A DNA stretch of 64,000 nucleotides from Streptantibioticus cattleyicolor NRRL 8057 = DSM 46488 (GCF_000240165.1 NC_017586.1:2542001-2606000); one strand, 5' to 3'. Shown: positions 34,836 through 44,471, numbered from the stretch's first letter. Made by a program: numbers and translations. The notes: generated by a model not told the origin, from the sequence alone.

Positions 34836-36007
34836 GCCGACGCCGCCGGGCACGGCGGATCCTCAAGTCGGTCGCGTTACTCGCCGCCTTGGCCGCCCTG
34901 GCGGTGGCCACCTCGATCGGCCTGCTCTACGACGAGCACCGCACGGCGCTCACCCTGCCCGCGCCCACCGGGCCGTACCCGGTCGGACGCACCACGTACG
35001 ACTGGGTGGACCACTCCCGCACCGACCCCCTCGCCCCCGACGGCCGACCGCGTGAACTCCCGGTCTGGATCTGGTACCCGGCCGCGCCCGCCGGGGCCTC
35101 CCGCCCGGCCGACTACCTGCCCCCACCCTGGCGGACCGCCCTCACCCGGTACCAGGGCCCGGTGATGCGCACCCTGTTCACCCGCGACCTGTCACTGGTC
35201 CACGCCCACAGCACACAGAACGCGCCGGTCGCGCCCGGCCGTTCCCCCTACCCCGTCGTCCTCCTGCGATCCGGCATCGGCGCCCTGGCCACCGACTACA
35301 CCACCCTCGCCGAGGACCTGGCCAGCCACGGCTACGTCGTGGTGGGGATGGACGCGCCGTACAGCACCACCGTGGTCGTCCTCCCGAACGGCCAGGTGGT
35401 GACCAGGACGACCGTCGGCAACCCCAAACTCATCGCCCTGTGGTCCGCCGACACCTCCTTCGTCCTCGACCAACTCACCCGGCTCGACAACGCCGATCCG
35501 CCCGGGCCCTTCACCCACCGCCTCGACCCCAACGCGGTAGGCATCCTCGGGCGCTCCTTCGGCGGAGCGACCGCGGCCCAGTTCTGCCACGACGACACCC
35601 GCTGCCGCGCGGGCATCGACCTCGACGGCACACTCCACGGCACCGTCCTCCACGACGGCCTCCGCCAACCCTTCCTCTTCCTCACCGCCGCCGACCACGG
35701 CGACCCCACCACCCCCGCCAACCGCGCCGCACTGGCCGACATCCGTTCCGTCTACCGCACCCCCGCCAACCACCGCTTCCGGCTCACCATCCAAGGCACC
35801 GGCCACTTCAACTTCAGCGACCAATCCCTCCTCAAAGACCCCACCCTCTCCCGCCTGGCCCACCTGACCGGCCCCCTCTCCCCCCGCCACGCCCTCACCA
35901 CCGCCCTCCTCCTGCGCTTCTTCGACACCTACCTACGCCACCACCCCGCCCACTTCCCCGGAGACCTCACAGCCCTCCACCCCGCAATACACCCGGTCCA
36001 CCCCTGA
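34832..36007 (+). CDS. PAF-acetylhydrolase-like lipase/esterase
   Basis: A 391-residue alpha/beta-hydrolase resembling platelet-activating factor acetylhydrolase II. Residues 1-30 hold a basic stretch and one hydrophobic helix (signal anchor). The nucleophile elbow is GRSFGG near residue 240, the likely Asp is in GIDLDGT near residue 262, and His in GTGHFNFSD near residue 320. It is expected to act outside the membrane on phospholipid or short esters. The start overlaps the preceding gene remnant. It lies between repeat copies C and D, and copy D starts two bases after its stop. Confidence 0.85.
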   Translation: MSRRRRARRILKSVALLAALAALAVATSIGLLYDEHRTALTLPAPTGPYPVGRTTYDWVDHSRTDPLAPDGRPRELPVWIWYPAAPAGASRPADYLPPPWRTALTRYQGPVMRTLFTRDLSLVHAHSTQNAPVAPGRSPYPVVLLRSGIGALATDYTTLAEDLASHGYVVVGMDAPYSTTVVVLPNGQVVTRTTVGNPKLIALWSADTSFVLDQLTRLDNADPPGPFTHRLDPNAVGILGRSFGGATAAQFCHDDTRCRAGIDLDGTLHGTVLHDGLRQPFLFLTAADHGDPTTPANRAALADIRSVYRTPANHRFRLTIQGTGHFNFSDQSLLKDPTLSRLAHLTGPLSPRHALTTALLLRFFDTYLRHHPAHFPGDLTALHPAIHPVHP

Positions 36008-36009
36008 AA

Positions 36010-36355
36010 CCCCGCTCACCCCGATCTCCTCACCCACCCCCGTGCCGCAGCGCGGAACGAAACCGGACGGGGGCGCGCAGGGGTGTCCCCGCAGCGACCC
36101 AGCAGCCGGAGCGCAACCGTGGCGGATACGCGGAGCGAGGAGACACCCCGGAGGGCCCCCGGAAACCCAGGCAGACAGAGCGCACCCCGCACTGTACGAA
36201 CACAGCCACGGGTGGGCGGGGGGAAACAGTCTGTGACGCCAGCCACGACGAGACGGGGGACCGGGGGCACCCCGAGGAGGCCGGGGCCGAGGGGGAACGC
36301 CCTGTGCGGGGGAACGGGCGTACCCCGAGGAGTCCGACGCCAGCGCGAGCGAACC
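36010..36355. repeat. Repeat copy D: single L half (reverse orientation)
   Basis: Begins two bases after the lipase stop with half of the central hairpin (TCACCCCGATCTCCTCACCC). The L-type half follows in reverse, with GGTGTCCCCGCAGCGACC at about 36083-36100. Two tandem copies of the 52-bp CTCCTCGGGG-type subunit sit near 36265-36335. The outer end keeps the last 20 bases of the terminal sequence (CCAGCGCGAGCGAACC near 36340-36355). Its final base is also the first base of the next gene's stop codon. Confidence 0.85.
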
Positions 36356-36828
36356 TATCGGGTCGCGCCCTCGGGCCACACCACCCTCACCGGAACGCCC
36401 ACCCGTCCCGCATGGGCCACCACGTCGGCCGTCCCTCCGTACCCCCGGGCCGGGAGGCCGTCCCACACGGCCACGAGTTCGTCCACCAGGCCCACGAGCA
36501 TCTCGCTGCCCCGCATGTGCGCGACGGGATCGGATGCGACGAGCCCCGTTTCATGCACCCGCGACGCAGCCCGCAACAACGCGTCGTACGTCGCGTGATG
36601 CCAGCCCGGAAGCGACTCCCGGTACTCACGCGCGGGTACCACCACCTCGACGCGCCCGCCGCGTTCCAGCACCGCCTGCGCGAACCACGCGTCCGGCCCG
36701 TCGGCGATACAGGAGACCCCCACCAAGTCCGCAGCGGGATACCCCCGGACGACGTCTCCGATGGCCACCACGACCGCCTTCGCCACCCCCTCCGGCAGCC
36801 CCCGATGCCCGGTGATCCCGACCCGCAT
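36355..36828 (-). CDS. SLOG-like (YpsA-related) Rossmann-fold protein
   Basis: A 157-residue protein beginning MRVGITGHRGLPEGVAKAV. The ITGHR.L motif and the later Gly-rich and acidic segments are the mark of the SLOG/YpsA group of nucleotide-binding Rossmann folds. Several SLOG proteins sense or make nucleotide signals in defence or regulation. Here it is encoded 18 bases after, and in the same operon as, an XRE-TPR regulator. The pairing is common in Streptomyces, as far as I recall, but the function is unknown. The stop codon overlaps the end of repeat copy D. Confidence 0.7.
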   Translation of the reverse strand: MRVGITGHRGLPEGVAKAVVVAIGDVVRGYPAADLVGVSCIADGPDAWFAQAVLERGGRVEVVVPAREYRESLPGWHHATYDALLRAASRVHETGLVASDPVAHMRGSEMLVGLVDELVAVWDGLPARGYGGTADVVAHAGRVGVPVRVVWPEGATR

Positions 36829-36846
36829 GCCGTACCGTCCTCGCTC

Positions 36847-38070
36847 TCACATGTACACGTCGTGCAGTCGGTCGTCGAACTCCCGGACGATCCTGGGCGG
36901 CGTAGCGGACGAGTACGCGCGGCGGAAGCCACGCGCCCGCTCCACCACGCGCCCGGAGCGGTACCGCAGTCCCGTCTCGACGGCCTGCGTGGCGAGCGTG
37001 TAGGCCGCTTCCACGTGCCCGGCCACGAAATGCCCTGTCGCCACGTCGAGTTGGGCCAGGGCACGTTGCTTGGCGTGAGCGGTCGGCATCACGGCCGCAC
37101 CGTCGTCGCGCGCGCCGAAGACCCACGACGCGAGCCTGAGCCGGGCCCCGCAGGAGATCCGGCAGATGTCCACCTTCCGCTCGTCGAAGGCGAACACCCA
37201 CGGCCATGGCGGCGCATCCTGCCCTGGCATACGTCTCGCCGCCGCGCGGCTACGCGTCAGGGCCCGGTCGCACAGCCGCTCGTCCCCGGCGGTCGCATAC
37301 GCCTGGGCCTCCACCGCGCTCAGCCACGCGTCCGCCACCACGGGGGCGTTCGCGCCGAGTTGCTGTCGTGCCGAACGGATCAGGCGCAACGCCTGGGCAG
37401 CGTTGCCGGTGTCCGCTTCCATCTGAGCCAGACTGCCGATCTGGTAGGCGGCGAGCAGCGGATCACCGGACCGCCGGGCCGCTTTGATCGCCGCGCCGTA
37501 CCAGGTGCGCGCCGAGCCGTGATCAGCCATGTCCCAACTGAGCCAGCCCGCCAGTCCCGCCGCCTCACTGCCCGCCGCGGCCAAGCGAACCCGCCGTTCC
37601 CCTCCCTCCGCCTCCCTCGCGGCGGCCTGAACCAGCCGGAGATGTGCCAGTACGACATCCGACAACTGACGGGACGGCATCGTCCCGTCCAACCGGCGAA
37701 GCGCCGTCGTCGTCGCCCGGAGCATGGCCCCGCGGTCGTCGTCCGCATCCGCCGCTGCGGGCAGTACGGCAAGAGCCGGCGCCACCACCACTGCTGCGGC
37801 CCCTGCCAGAAGTCCTCGACGTTCCACCGGATCGCTTCCGTCCTTCCCCGCTGCCGTGTCGGCGAGGCCGACCAAGCCGGGTGGAATGCCCAGGTAAGCG
37901 GCGGCTCTCGCCAGGATCTCCATGGTGTACGGGCCTCGCCCCCGCGATTCGAGTCTCGAAACAGCCGACTGCGTGAGCCCGCAGGCCCCGCCCAACTGCG
38001 CTTGACTGATCCGCCGCTCAACACGAGCCAACCGGATCACCCGCCCGTAATCCCCCCGCACCCGACGCAT
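36847..38070 (-). CDS. XRE-family regulator with TPR-like sensor domain
   Basis: A 407-residue regulator. Residues 10-65 form a helix-turn-helix (SQAQLGGACGLTQSAVSRLES). After a linker (VERRGLLAGAAAVVVAPAL) about 290 residues of tetratricopeptide-like helices follow (for example YGAAIKAARRSGDPLLAAYQ). This architecture occurs many times in Streptomyces genomes; some members control development or secondary metabolism by sensing small molecules or peptides through the TPR part. It is the first gene of an operon with the SLOG-like protein and is divergent from the gene at 38266. A 17-bp palindrome in the shared promoter region may be its operator. Confidence 0.87.
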   Translation of the reverse strand: MRRVRGDYGRVIRLARVERRISQAQLGGACGLTQSAVSRLESRGRGPYTMEILARAAAYLGIPPGLVGLADTAAGKDGSDPVERRGLLAGAAAVVVAPALAVLPAAADADDDRGAMLRATTTALRRLDGTMPSRQLSDVVLAHLRLVQAAAREAEGGERRVRLAAAGSEAAGLAGWLSWDMADHGSARTWYGAAIKAARRSGDPLLAAYQIGSLAQMEADTGNAAQALRLIRSARQQLGANAPVVADAWLSAVEAQAYATAGDERLCDRALTRSRAAARRMPGQDAPPWPWVFAFDERKVDICRISCGARLRLASWVFGARDDGAAVMPTAHAKQRALAQLDVATGHFVAGHVEAAYTLATQAVETGLRYRSGRVVERARGFRRAYSSATPPRIVREFDDRLHDVYM

Positions 38071-38148
38071 CGAGGATCGCTCGCTTCGACCAGTTCATTC
38101 GTCCCGCTCTCCGGACGGTAGGTCAACGTCCACGGCGACTCGCACCCC

Positions 38149-38165
38149 TATGCGCCGCGCGCATA
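38149..38165. promoter_or_regulatory. 17-bp palindrome between XRE regulator and 38266 gene
   Basis: TATGCGC and GCGCATA are perfect seven-base inverted repeats around CGC. The site lies about 80 bases before the XRE start and 100 before the divergent gene. This is where an autoregulatory XRE operator would be expected. It is an inference from symmetry and position. Confidence 0.45.
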
Positions 38166-38265
38166 CGAACACCCATCACTCGCATCAAGTGTGGCCCAGG
38201 TCACCCGCATCCCGCTTCAGTCCTCGCGAAGAGCACTGCCACGAGTGAGGGAGGCCGTACCGGCG

Positions 38266-39174
38266 ATGAACACCGCCGCCACCGAACCGATGACTTCCCG
38301 GCAACGGCAATCGCCGACCGGGACGCTTCCGCAACCAGGCATCGTGCCGTACATCACCCGATGGAGCGCGGAGCAACCCCCGCCCACCCGCGTCATCGCC
38401 AAGGGCAGGCGCCTCGCCTACGCGGACGAGCGGCCGTACGACCGCGACACATCCGGAGTGTTGTGGACGCGCGTTCCCTCACTGCCGGGCAAGGGGAAGC
38501 CGCGACTTGGCGCGGTACATGCCTTGCGGCAGCGGCGCGCCATGGAGGAATTGCTGTGCCAGGTGTGTGCCGAGCCCTCCGACCGCAACCAGGACGGCGT
38601 GCTCTGGCTGCTCGGCGAAGACCTGGCGGCCCACTCGGCCCACGATCGCTTCGGGCTCACCACGACGCATCCTCCGGTATGCGCGCCCTGCGCTCCACGA
38701 TCGGTACGCGCCTGCCCTCACCTGCGACAAAGGCACGTGACACTCCGCGTCCGCTCCTGCGAACCCGTTGGCGTGCGGGGCGCGCTCTACCGCCCCGGCT
38801 TTCCCGACCCTGCCTTCGTCGATGTGGCAGGCGTGGCATTCACCGACCCCCGCATCCACTGGATCCGAGCCGGTCAACTGATCACGGCCCTCCGCGACTT
38901 CACAGTGCAGGAGCTGCCCCCCCGACCACAACACCGTTTGAACACCGATCACCCCGATCTCCCCTCTCACCCACCCCCGTCCCGCAGCGCGGAACGCAAC
39001 AGAACGGGGGCGCGCAGGGGTGTCCCCGCAGCGACCCAACGCACCGGCGGAAAGCCGACAACGAAACGGGGAGCGAGGAGACACCCCGGAGGGCCCCCGG
39101 ACCCCAGGCAGACAGAGCGCATCCCGCACTGTACGAGTACAGCCACGGGTGGGCGGGCGGGAAAAAGTCCGTGA
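38266..39174 (+). CDS. Hypothetical Cys-rich protein whose C-terminus is encoded by repeat E
   Basis: A 302-residue frame. Residues 1-225 look like a conserved Streptomyces hypothetical protein: YITRWSAEQPP, YADERPYDRDTSGVLWTRVP, LCQVCAEP, GVLWLLGED and VCAPCAPRSV (two cysteine pairs, probably metal-binding). From about residue 227 (nucleotide 38945) the frame enters repeat copy E and gains about 75 low-complexity residues (SAERNRTGARRGVPAATQ). The native stop appears to have been lost. ATG 38266 follows GGGAGG by eleven bases. The protein is usually found near XRE regulators; its function is unknown. Confidence 0.68.
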   Translation: MNTAATEPMTSRQRQSPTGTLPQPGIVPYITRWSAEQPPPTRVIAKGRRLAYADERPYDRDTSGVLWTRVPSLPGKGKPRLGAVHALRQRRAMEELLCQVCAEPSDRNQDGVLWLLGEDLAAHSAHDRFGLTTTHPPVCAPCAPRSVRACPHLRQRHVTLRVRSCEPVGVRGALYRPGFPDPAFVDVAGVAFTDPRIHWIRAGQLITALRDFTVQELPPRPQHRLNTDHPDLPSHPPPSRSAERNRTGARRGVPAATQRTGGKPTTKRGARRHPGGPPDPRQTERIPHCTSTATGGRAGKSP

Positions 39175-39245
39175 CGCCAGCCACGGCGAAGCGGAATCGG
39201 GCGCACCCCGAGGAGGTAATGGCTGACCGCCAGCGCGAGCGAACC
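38945..39245. repeat. Repeat copy E: single L half with perfect 30-bp end
   Basis: Starts with half of the central hairpin (ATCACCCCGATCT), continues as a reversed L half with GGTGTCCCCGCAGCGACC at about 39020-39037, and ends in a perfect copy of the 30-bp terminal sequence (39216-39245). It has one 52-bp subunit. The end is one base away from the stop codon of the gene on the other side. Its first part is translated as the tail of the gene at 38266. Confidence 0.87.
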
Positions 39246-39246
39246 G

Positions 39247-39579
39247 TCAGTGGAGCGCACCCACCGCCGCCGCCACGCCGTGGTTCTCGCAGACCCAACG
39301 CGGATCCTCCCCCAACTCCGGCTCCACGGAGAGGAGTTCGTGGCACGAGGAACAGCACGGCCACCGGGTGCCGTGCTGTTCGAGCAGCGCTTCCTGGACG
39401 TCCTGCGCCACCAGCCCGCAGACGAAGGCGACGCCCTGCGGCCACTGCTCGGCCCACCAGCGCCGGTGGGCGACGGCGTCCTCGACCAGGGAGACGGCGG
39501 CGGCGTCGGCGATGCCGTGGGCGGCCAGGTCGGCGAGGACGTGGGCCCGGGCGGCGTGCAGGGCGGGTTCGAGGTCCAT
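39247..39579 (-). CDS. Hypothetical protein with cysteine pair
   Basis: A 110-residue protein. The first half (LEPALHAARAHVLADLAAHG) is helical. The centre has WPQGVAFVCGLVAQDVQEALLEQHG followed by WPCCSSCHELLSVEPEL and a final VCENHGVAAAVGALH, so the cysteines and histidines could bind a metal. The family is not known to me. ATG 39579 is the natural start. It is divergent from murR, with about 60 bases between the two start codons. Confidence 0.68.
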   Translation of the reverse strand: MDLEPALHAARAHVLADLAAHGIADAAAVSLVEDAVAHRRWWAEQWPQGVAFVCGLVAQDVQEALLEQHGTRWPCCSSCHELLSVEPELGEDPRWVCENHGVAAAVGALH

Positions 39580-39603
39580 GGTCCCATTCTGCCGCGCGCG
39601 CCC

Positions 39604-39638
39604 TTGACGCTCCGTAGCGGTGAAACTACTTTTCAGTT
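39604..39638 (+). promoter_or_regulatory. Leaderless murR promoter with overlapping operator
   Basis: The -35 TTGACG (39604-39609) and -10 TACTTT (39627-39632) are separated by 17 bases; transcription would start at the GTG of murR. TGAAA (39621-39625) and TTTCA (39631-39635) form an inverted repeat over the -10 box, a fitting site for autoregulation by the RpiR-type regulator. The elements are direct sequence observations; the regulation is inferred. Confidence 0.65.
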
Positions 39639-40559
39639 GTGACGCGGAACGCGAAGGTAACTTCCGGGGCTTCCGGGACCGACGGCCGCCCGCTGGCGGC
39701 CAAGGTCCGTAACCTCGCCCCCACCATGACCCGTTCCATGCAGCGGGTCGCCGAGGCGGTGGCGCGGGATCCGGCGGGGTGCGCGCAGCTGACGGTGACC
39801 GCGCTGGCGCAGCGCACCGGCACCAGCGAGGCGACCGTGGTGCGCACCGCGCGGATCCTCGGCTACCCCGGCTACCGGGATCTGCGGCTCGCCCTGGCCG
39901 CGTTCGCCGCACGGCAGGCGGCCGGGGCGCCGCCCGCGGTGACGGCGGACATCGCGGTGGACGACCCGCTGGCCGACGTGGTCGCCAAGCTCGCCCGGGA
40001 CGAGCAGGAGACGCTGGCCGACACCGCGGCCGGGCTCGACGTCGGCCAGCTGGAGGCGGCGGTCGCCGCGCTCGCCGCGGCCCGCCGGGTGGACGTCTAC
40101 GGGATAGGCGCCTCCGCCCTGGTCGGCCAGGACCTGGCGCAGAAGCTGCTGCGGATCGGGGTGATCGCGCACGCCCACAACGATCCGCATCTGGCGGTCA
40201 CCAACGCCGTGCAACTGCGCCAGGGCGACGTCGCCCTGGCGATCACCCACTCCGGGAACACCGTCGACGTCATAGAACCGCTGCGCGTCGCCTTCGACCA
40301 CGGCGCCACCACGGTGGCGATCACCGGCCGTCCGGACGGCGCCGTGGCGCGGTACGCCGACCACGTGCTGACCACGTCCAGATCCCGGGAGAGCGAGCTG
40401 CGGCCGGCCGCGATGGCCAGCCGGACGAGTCAACTGCTCGTGGTGGACTGCCTGTTCATCGGGATCGCGCAGCGTACCTACGAGCGGGCCGCGCCCGCGC
40501 TCTCCGCGTCGTACGAGGCGCTCGCGCACCGGCACACCGCGCGCGGCGCCCGCCCCTGA
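39639..40559 (+). CDS. murR: MurR/RpiR-family regulator with SIS domain
   Basis: A 306-residue regulator. Residues 20-95 are the RpiR-type helix-turn-helix (VTALAQRTGTSEATVVRTARILGYPG). Residues 140-285 are a SIS sugar-phosphate-binding domain, with GIGASALVGQDLAQKL and ALAITHSGNTVDVIEPL carrying the SxS-type loops. It lies 35 bases upstream of murQ and should repress it until MurNAc 6-phosphate or a related sugar phosphate binds. The start is leaderless, with an operator over its -10 box. Confidence 0.92.
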   Translation: MTRNAKVTSGASGTDGRPLAAKVRNLAPTMTRSMQRVAEAVARDPAGCAQLTVTALAQRTGTSEATVVRTARILGYPGYRDLRLALAAFAARQAAGAPPAVTADIAVDDPLADVVAKLARDEQETLADTAAGLDVGQLEAAVAALAAARRVDVYGIGASALVGQDLAQKLLRIGVIAHAHNDPHLAVTNAVQLRQGDVALAITHSGNTVDVIEPLRVAFDHGATTVAITGRPDGAVARYADHVLTTSRSRESELRPAAMASRTSQLLVVDCLFIGIAQRTYERAAPALSASYEALAHRHTARGARP

Positions 40560-40594
40560 CCCCGCCACCACCACCGCCGAGGAAGCCTGGCCGC

Positions 40595-41560
40595 ATGCCC
40601 ACCGACACCCGTTACCAGCAGCTGCGCCGCCAGCTGGAGAGCCTCACCACGGAGGCGTTCCGGCCCGAGCTGGCCGAGATCGACCGGCTGCCCACCGTCG
40701 AGCTCGCGCGGTTGATGAACGCCGAGGACGCCACCGTTCCGGCGGCGGTCGCCGGTCAACTGCCGCGGATCGCCGAGGCGATCGACGGCATCGCGGAGCG
40801 GATGGCGGCCGGCGGGCGGCTGGTGTACGCGGGGGCGGGCACCGCCGGACGGCTCGGGGTGCTGGACGCCAGCGAGTGCCCGCCGACGTTCAACACCTGC
40901 CCCGGGCAGGTCGTCGGGGTGATCGCGGGCGGCCCGGGGGCCATGACGGAGGCGGTCGAGGGCGCCGAGGACAGCGCGCGGCTGGCCGCCGAGGACCTGG
41001 ACGCGATCGGGGTCGGGGAGGCCGACTGCGTGGTCGGCGTCTCGGCCTCCGGCCGCACCCCGTACGCGGTCGGCGCGGTCGAACACGCCGGGCGGCGCGG
41101 CGCGTTGACGGTCGCGGTGGTCTGCAACACCGGCTCCCCGCTGGCCGCCGCCGCACGGCACGCCATCGAGGTGGTGACCGGCCCCGAGCTGCTGACCGGC
41201 TCCACCCGGCTGAAGGCGGGCACCGCGCAGAAACTGGTGCTCAACATGGTCTCGACCATCACCATGATCCGGCTGGGCAAGACCTACGGGAACCTGATGG
41301 TGGACGTGCGCGCCTCCAACGACAAGCTGCGCGCCCGCTCCCGGCGGATCGTCGCGCTGGCCACCGGCGCGCCGGACGAGGAGATCGAGGCGGCGCTGAC
41401 GGCCACCGGCGGCGAGGTGAAGGACGCCATCCTGGTCCTCCTCGGCGGCGTCCAGGCGCAGGAGGCCCGGCACCTGCTGGCCGCCTCCGGCGGACGGCTG
41501 CGGGACGCGCTCCTGGCCGCCCCGGCCGAGGACACCCCCGGCCGGCACCCCGGGGCGTGA
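40595..41560 (+). CDS. murQ: N-acetylmuramic acid 6-phosphate etherase
   Basis: A 321-residue SIS-fold lyase that removes lactate from MurNAc 6-phosphate to give GlcNAc 6-phosphate in cell-wall recycling. AGAGTAGRLGVLDASECPPTF (near residue 75) contains the sugar-phosphate loop and catalytic Glu, and GVSASGRTPY is the second loop. The length is normal for the family. GAGGAAG lies about ten bases before ATG 40595. Its product would feed nagA, which is also present in this window at 53.3 kb. A perfect hairpin follows. Confidence 0.95.
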   Translation: MPTDTRYQQLRRQLESLTTEAFRPELAEIDRLPTVELARLMNAEDATVPAAVAGQLPRIAEAIDGIAERMAAGGRLVYAGAGTAGRLGVLDASECPPTFNTCPGQVVGVIAGGPGAMTEAVEGAEDSARLAAEDLDAIGVGEADCVVGVSASGRTPYAVGAVEHAGRRGALTVAVVCNTGSPLAAAARHAIEVVTGPELLTGSTRLKAGTAQKLVLNMVSTITMIRLGKTYGNLMVDVRASNDKLRARSRRIVALATGAPDEEIEAALTATGGEVKDAILVLLGGVQAQEARHLLAASGGRLRDALLAAPAEDTPGRHPGA

Positions 41561-41566
41561 GAACGC

Positions 41567-41602
41567 CCGAGGGCGGCACCCCCTGCGGGGTGCCGCCCTC
41601 GG
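41567..41602. terminator. Perfect 16-bp hairpin between murQ and groEL
   Basis: CCGAGGGCGGCACCCC (41567-41582) pairs with 41587-41602 around the loop CTGC. It lies between two convergent genes and can end transcription from both sides. Confidence 0.8.
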
Positions 41603-41645
41603 TACCGGTCCGGGCAGAACCGGAAGGGCTTCGATCCGGGACGGA

Positions 41646-43415
<1,770 letters not shown>

Positions 43416-43432
43416 TCACCGACCCGGTCCTT

Positions 43433-43459
43433 CTGTCACTCTCAACGTCAGAGTGCTAA
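43433..43459 (-). promoter_or_regulatory. CIRCE element 2 (promoter-distal)
   Basis: On the minus strand: TTAGCACTC, nine bases, then GAGTGACAG. The first half is perfect against the CIRCE consensus TTAGCACTC-N9-GAGTGCTAA and the second half keeps GAGTG. It lies about 155 bases before groEL. It is a binding site for the HrcA repressor. Confidence 0.8.
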
Positions 43460-43468
43460 CGCCAATGA

Positions 43469-43495
43469 TTAGCACTCCGACCAGTCGAGTGCAAG
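43469..43495 (-). promoter_or_regulatory. CIRCE element 1 with embedded groEL promoter
   Basis: On the minus strand: CTTGCACTC, nine bases, then a perfect GAGTGCTAA. A -35 TTGCAC and a -10 TAATCA separated by 17 bases lie within and just after the element, so HrcA bound here would block RNA polymerase. It is nine bases from CIRCE 2. Confidence 0.82.
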
Positions 43496-43500
43496 CGAAC

Positions 43501-43543
43501 GGCGAAGGGTCCGCGCCCCGGTGTGGGGCGCGGACCCTTCGCC
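43501..43543 (-). terminator. Perfect 19-bp hairpin between csp and groEL promoter
   Basis: GGCGAAGGGTCCGCGCCCC (43501-43519) pairs fully with 43525-43543 around GGTGT. It follows the cold-shock gene stop (43611) in that gene's direction and insulates the groEL promoter. Confidence 0.8.
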
Positions 43544-43610
43544 TCGCTACGTCGGTGTGGTGGTCCGCCGGTGCCGCCGCGGCCTGGCCGGTGCCGTGAG
43601 GCTCAGCCGC

Positions 43611-43814
43611 TTAGGCGGAGACGCGGACCATGTCGGCCTGCGGCCCCTTCTGGCCCTGCGAGATCTCGAACTCGACCCGCTGGCCTTCCTCGAGGGTGCG
43701 GTAGCCGTCCATCTGGATCGCGCTGTAGTGCACGAAGACGTCCGCACCACCGTCGACCGCGATGAAGCCGTACCCCTTCTCCGCGTTGAACCACTTGACG
43801 GTGCCCTGAGCCAT
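43611..43814 (-). CDS. Cold-shock protein (CspA family)
   Basis: A 67-residue single cold-shock domain. The RNA-binding motifs KGYGFIAV and VFVHYSAI are intact. It is a cytoplasmic RNA chaperone that melts secondary structure. ATG 43814 follows GGGGAG seven bases upstream. A possible promoter, -35 TTGCGC (43973-43978, minus strand) and -10 TACATT (43951-43956) with 16 bases between, would give a leader of about 125 bases, as is usual for csp genes. A strong terminator follows. Confidence 0.95.
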   Translation of the reverse strand: MAQGTVKWFNAEKGYGFIAVDGGADVFVHYSAIQMDGYRTLEEGQRVEFEISQGQKGPQADMVRVSA

Positions 43815-44471
43815 CCCTAACTCCCCTATTACTGGCCCTTGCACAGGACCGCACTTCGCGGACCCGGGTCAGACCTCACCCCCGGGAACCGCCCGCCGTG
43901 CGGCAGGGGAAACCCAGGAGGCGTGCGCCGGAACGCGTCGACCGCGGCTGAATGTATCTGCACGGACGCCCTGCGCAACAGGTCAATTGGACGAGAATTC
44001 TGCACACAGCCGATCGCCCTTTTACGGGAATACATAAAGAATTCAGGGCAACTCGGACCGGGCATAGCCGACCAACACGACAATTGGCGCCCAGATTTCG
44101 AGCACAACTTGTCGTGTTCTTCACGGACCGGCGGCCGGTACCCCACGGAGGGCGTGCGACACGATCCGGCCCAGCAACTGCGGGCGTACTCGGAGGCGTA
44201 GCTCTTGTGGTGCGGCGGTGCTGACTGCGCTGGCGCCCGGCCCTCCGCGGCGGAACACCGGGAATGACCGGAAACAGGGTTTGGACACCCCGGAGCGATG
44301 CACTTGAACGATCTACCACCGCTTCGACGGTTACTCTACCGCGCCCGGGAGCATGCGCATGCCCCGCCTGCCGCAATGGCAAACGGGGCATTCGCAAGTG
44401 GCCGGAATTATTCGCCGTCCGGCCCCGATCCGTGGCCGGTGCACGGCCGGGAACCGGGGAGAGCGGGGTGG
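43815..44471. promoter_or_regulatory. AT-enriched csp upstream region with long hairpin
   Basis: About 650 bases without a gene. The part from 43940 to 44120 is much richer in A and T than the rest of the window. AACACGACAA (44074-44083) and TTGTCGTGTT (44109-44118) form a perfect ten-base inverted repeat with a 25-base loop. The probable csp promoter lies at 43951-43978. From 44120 to 44471 only weak GC-rich symmetry (GGCC repeats near 44430) is seen, which might end the thiS transcript. Confidence 0.45.
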
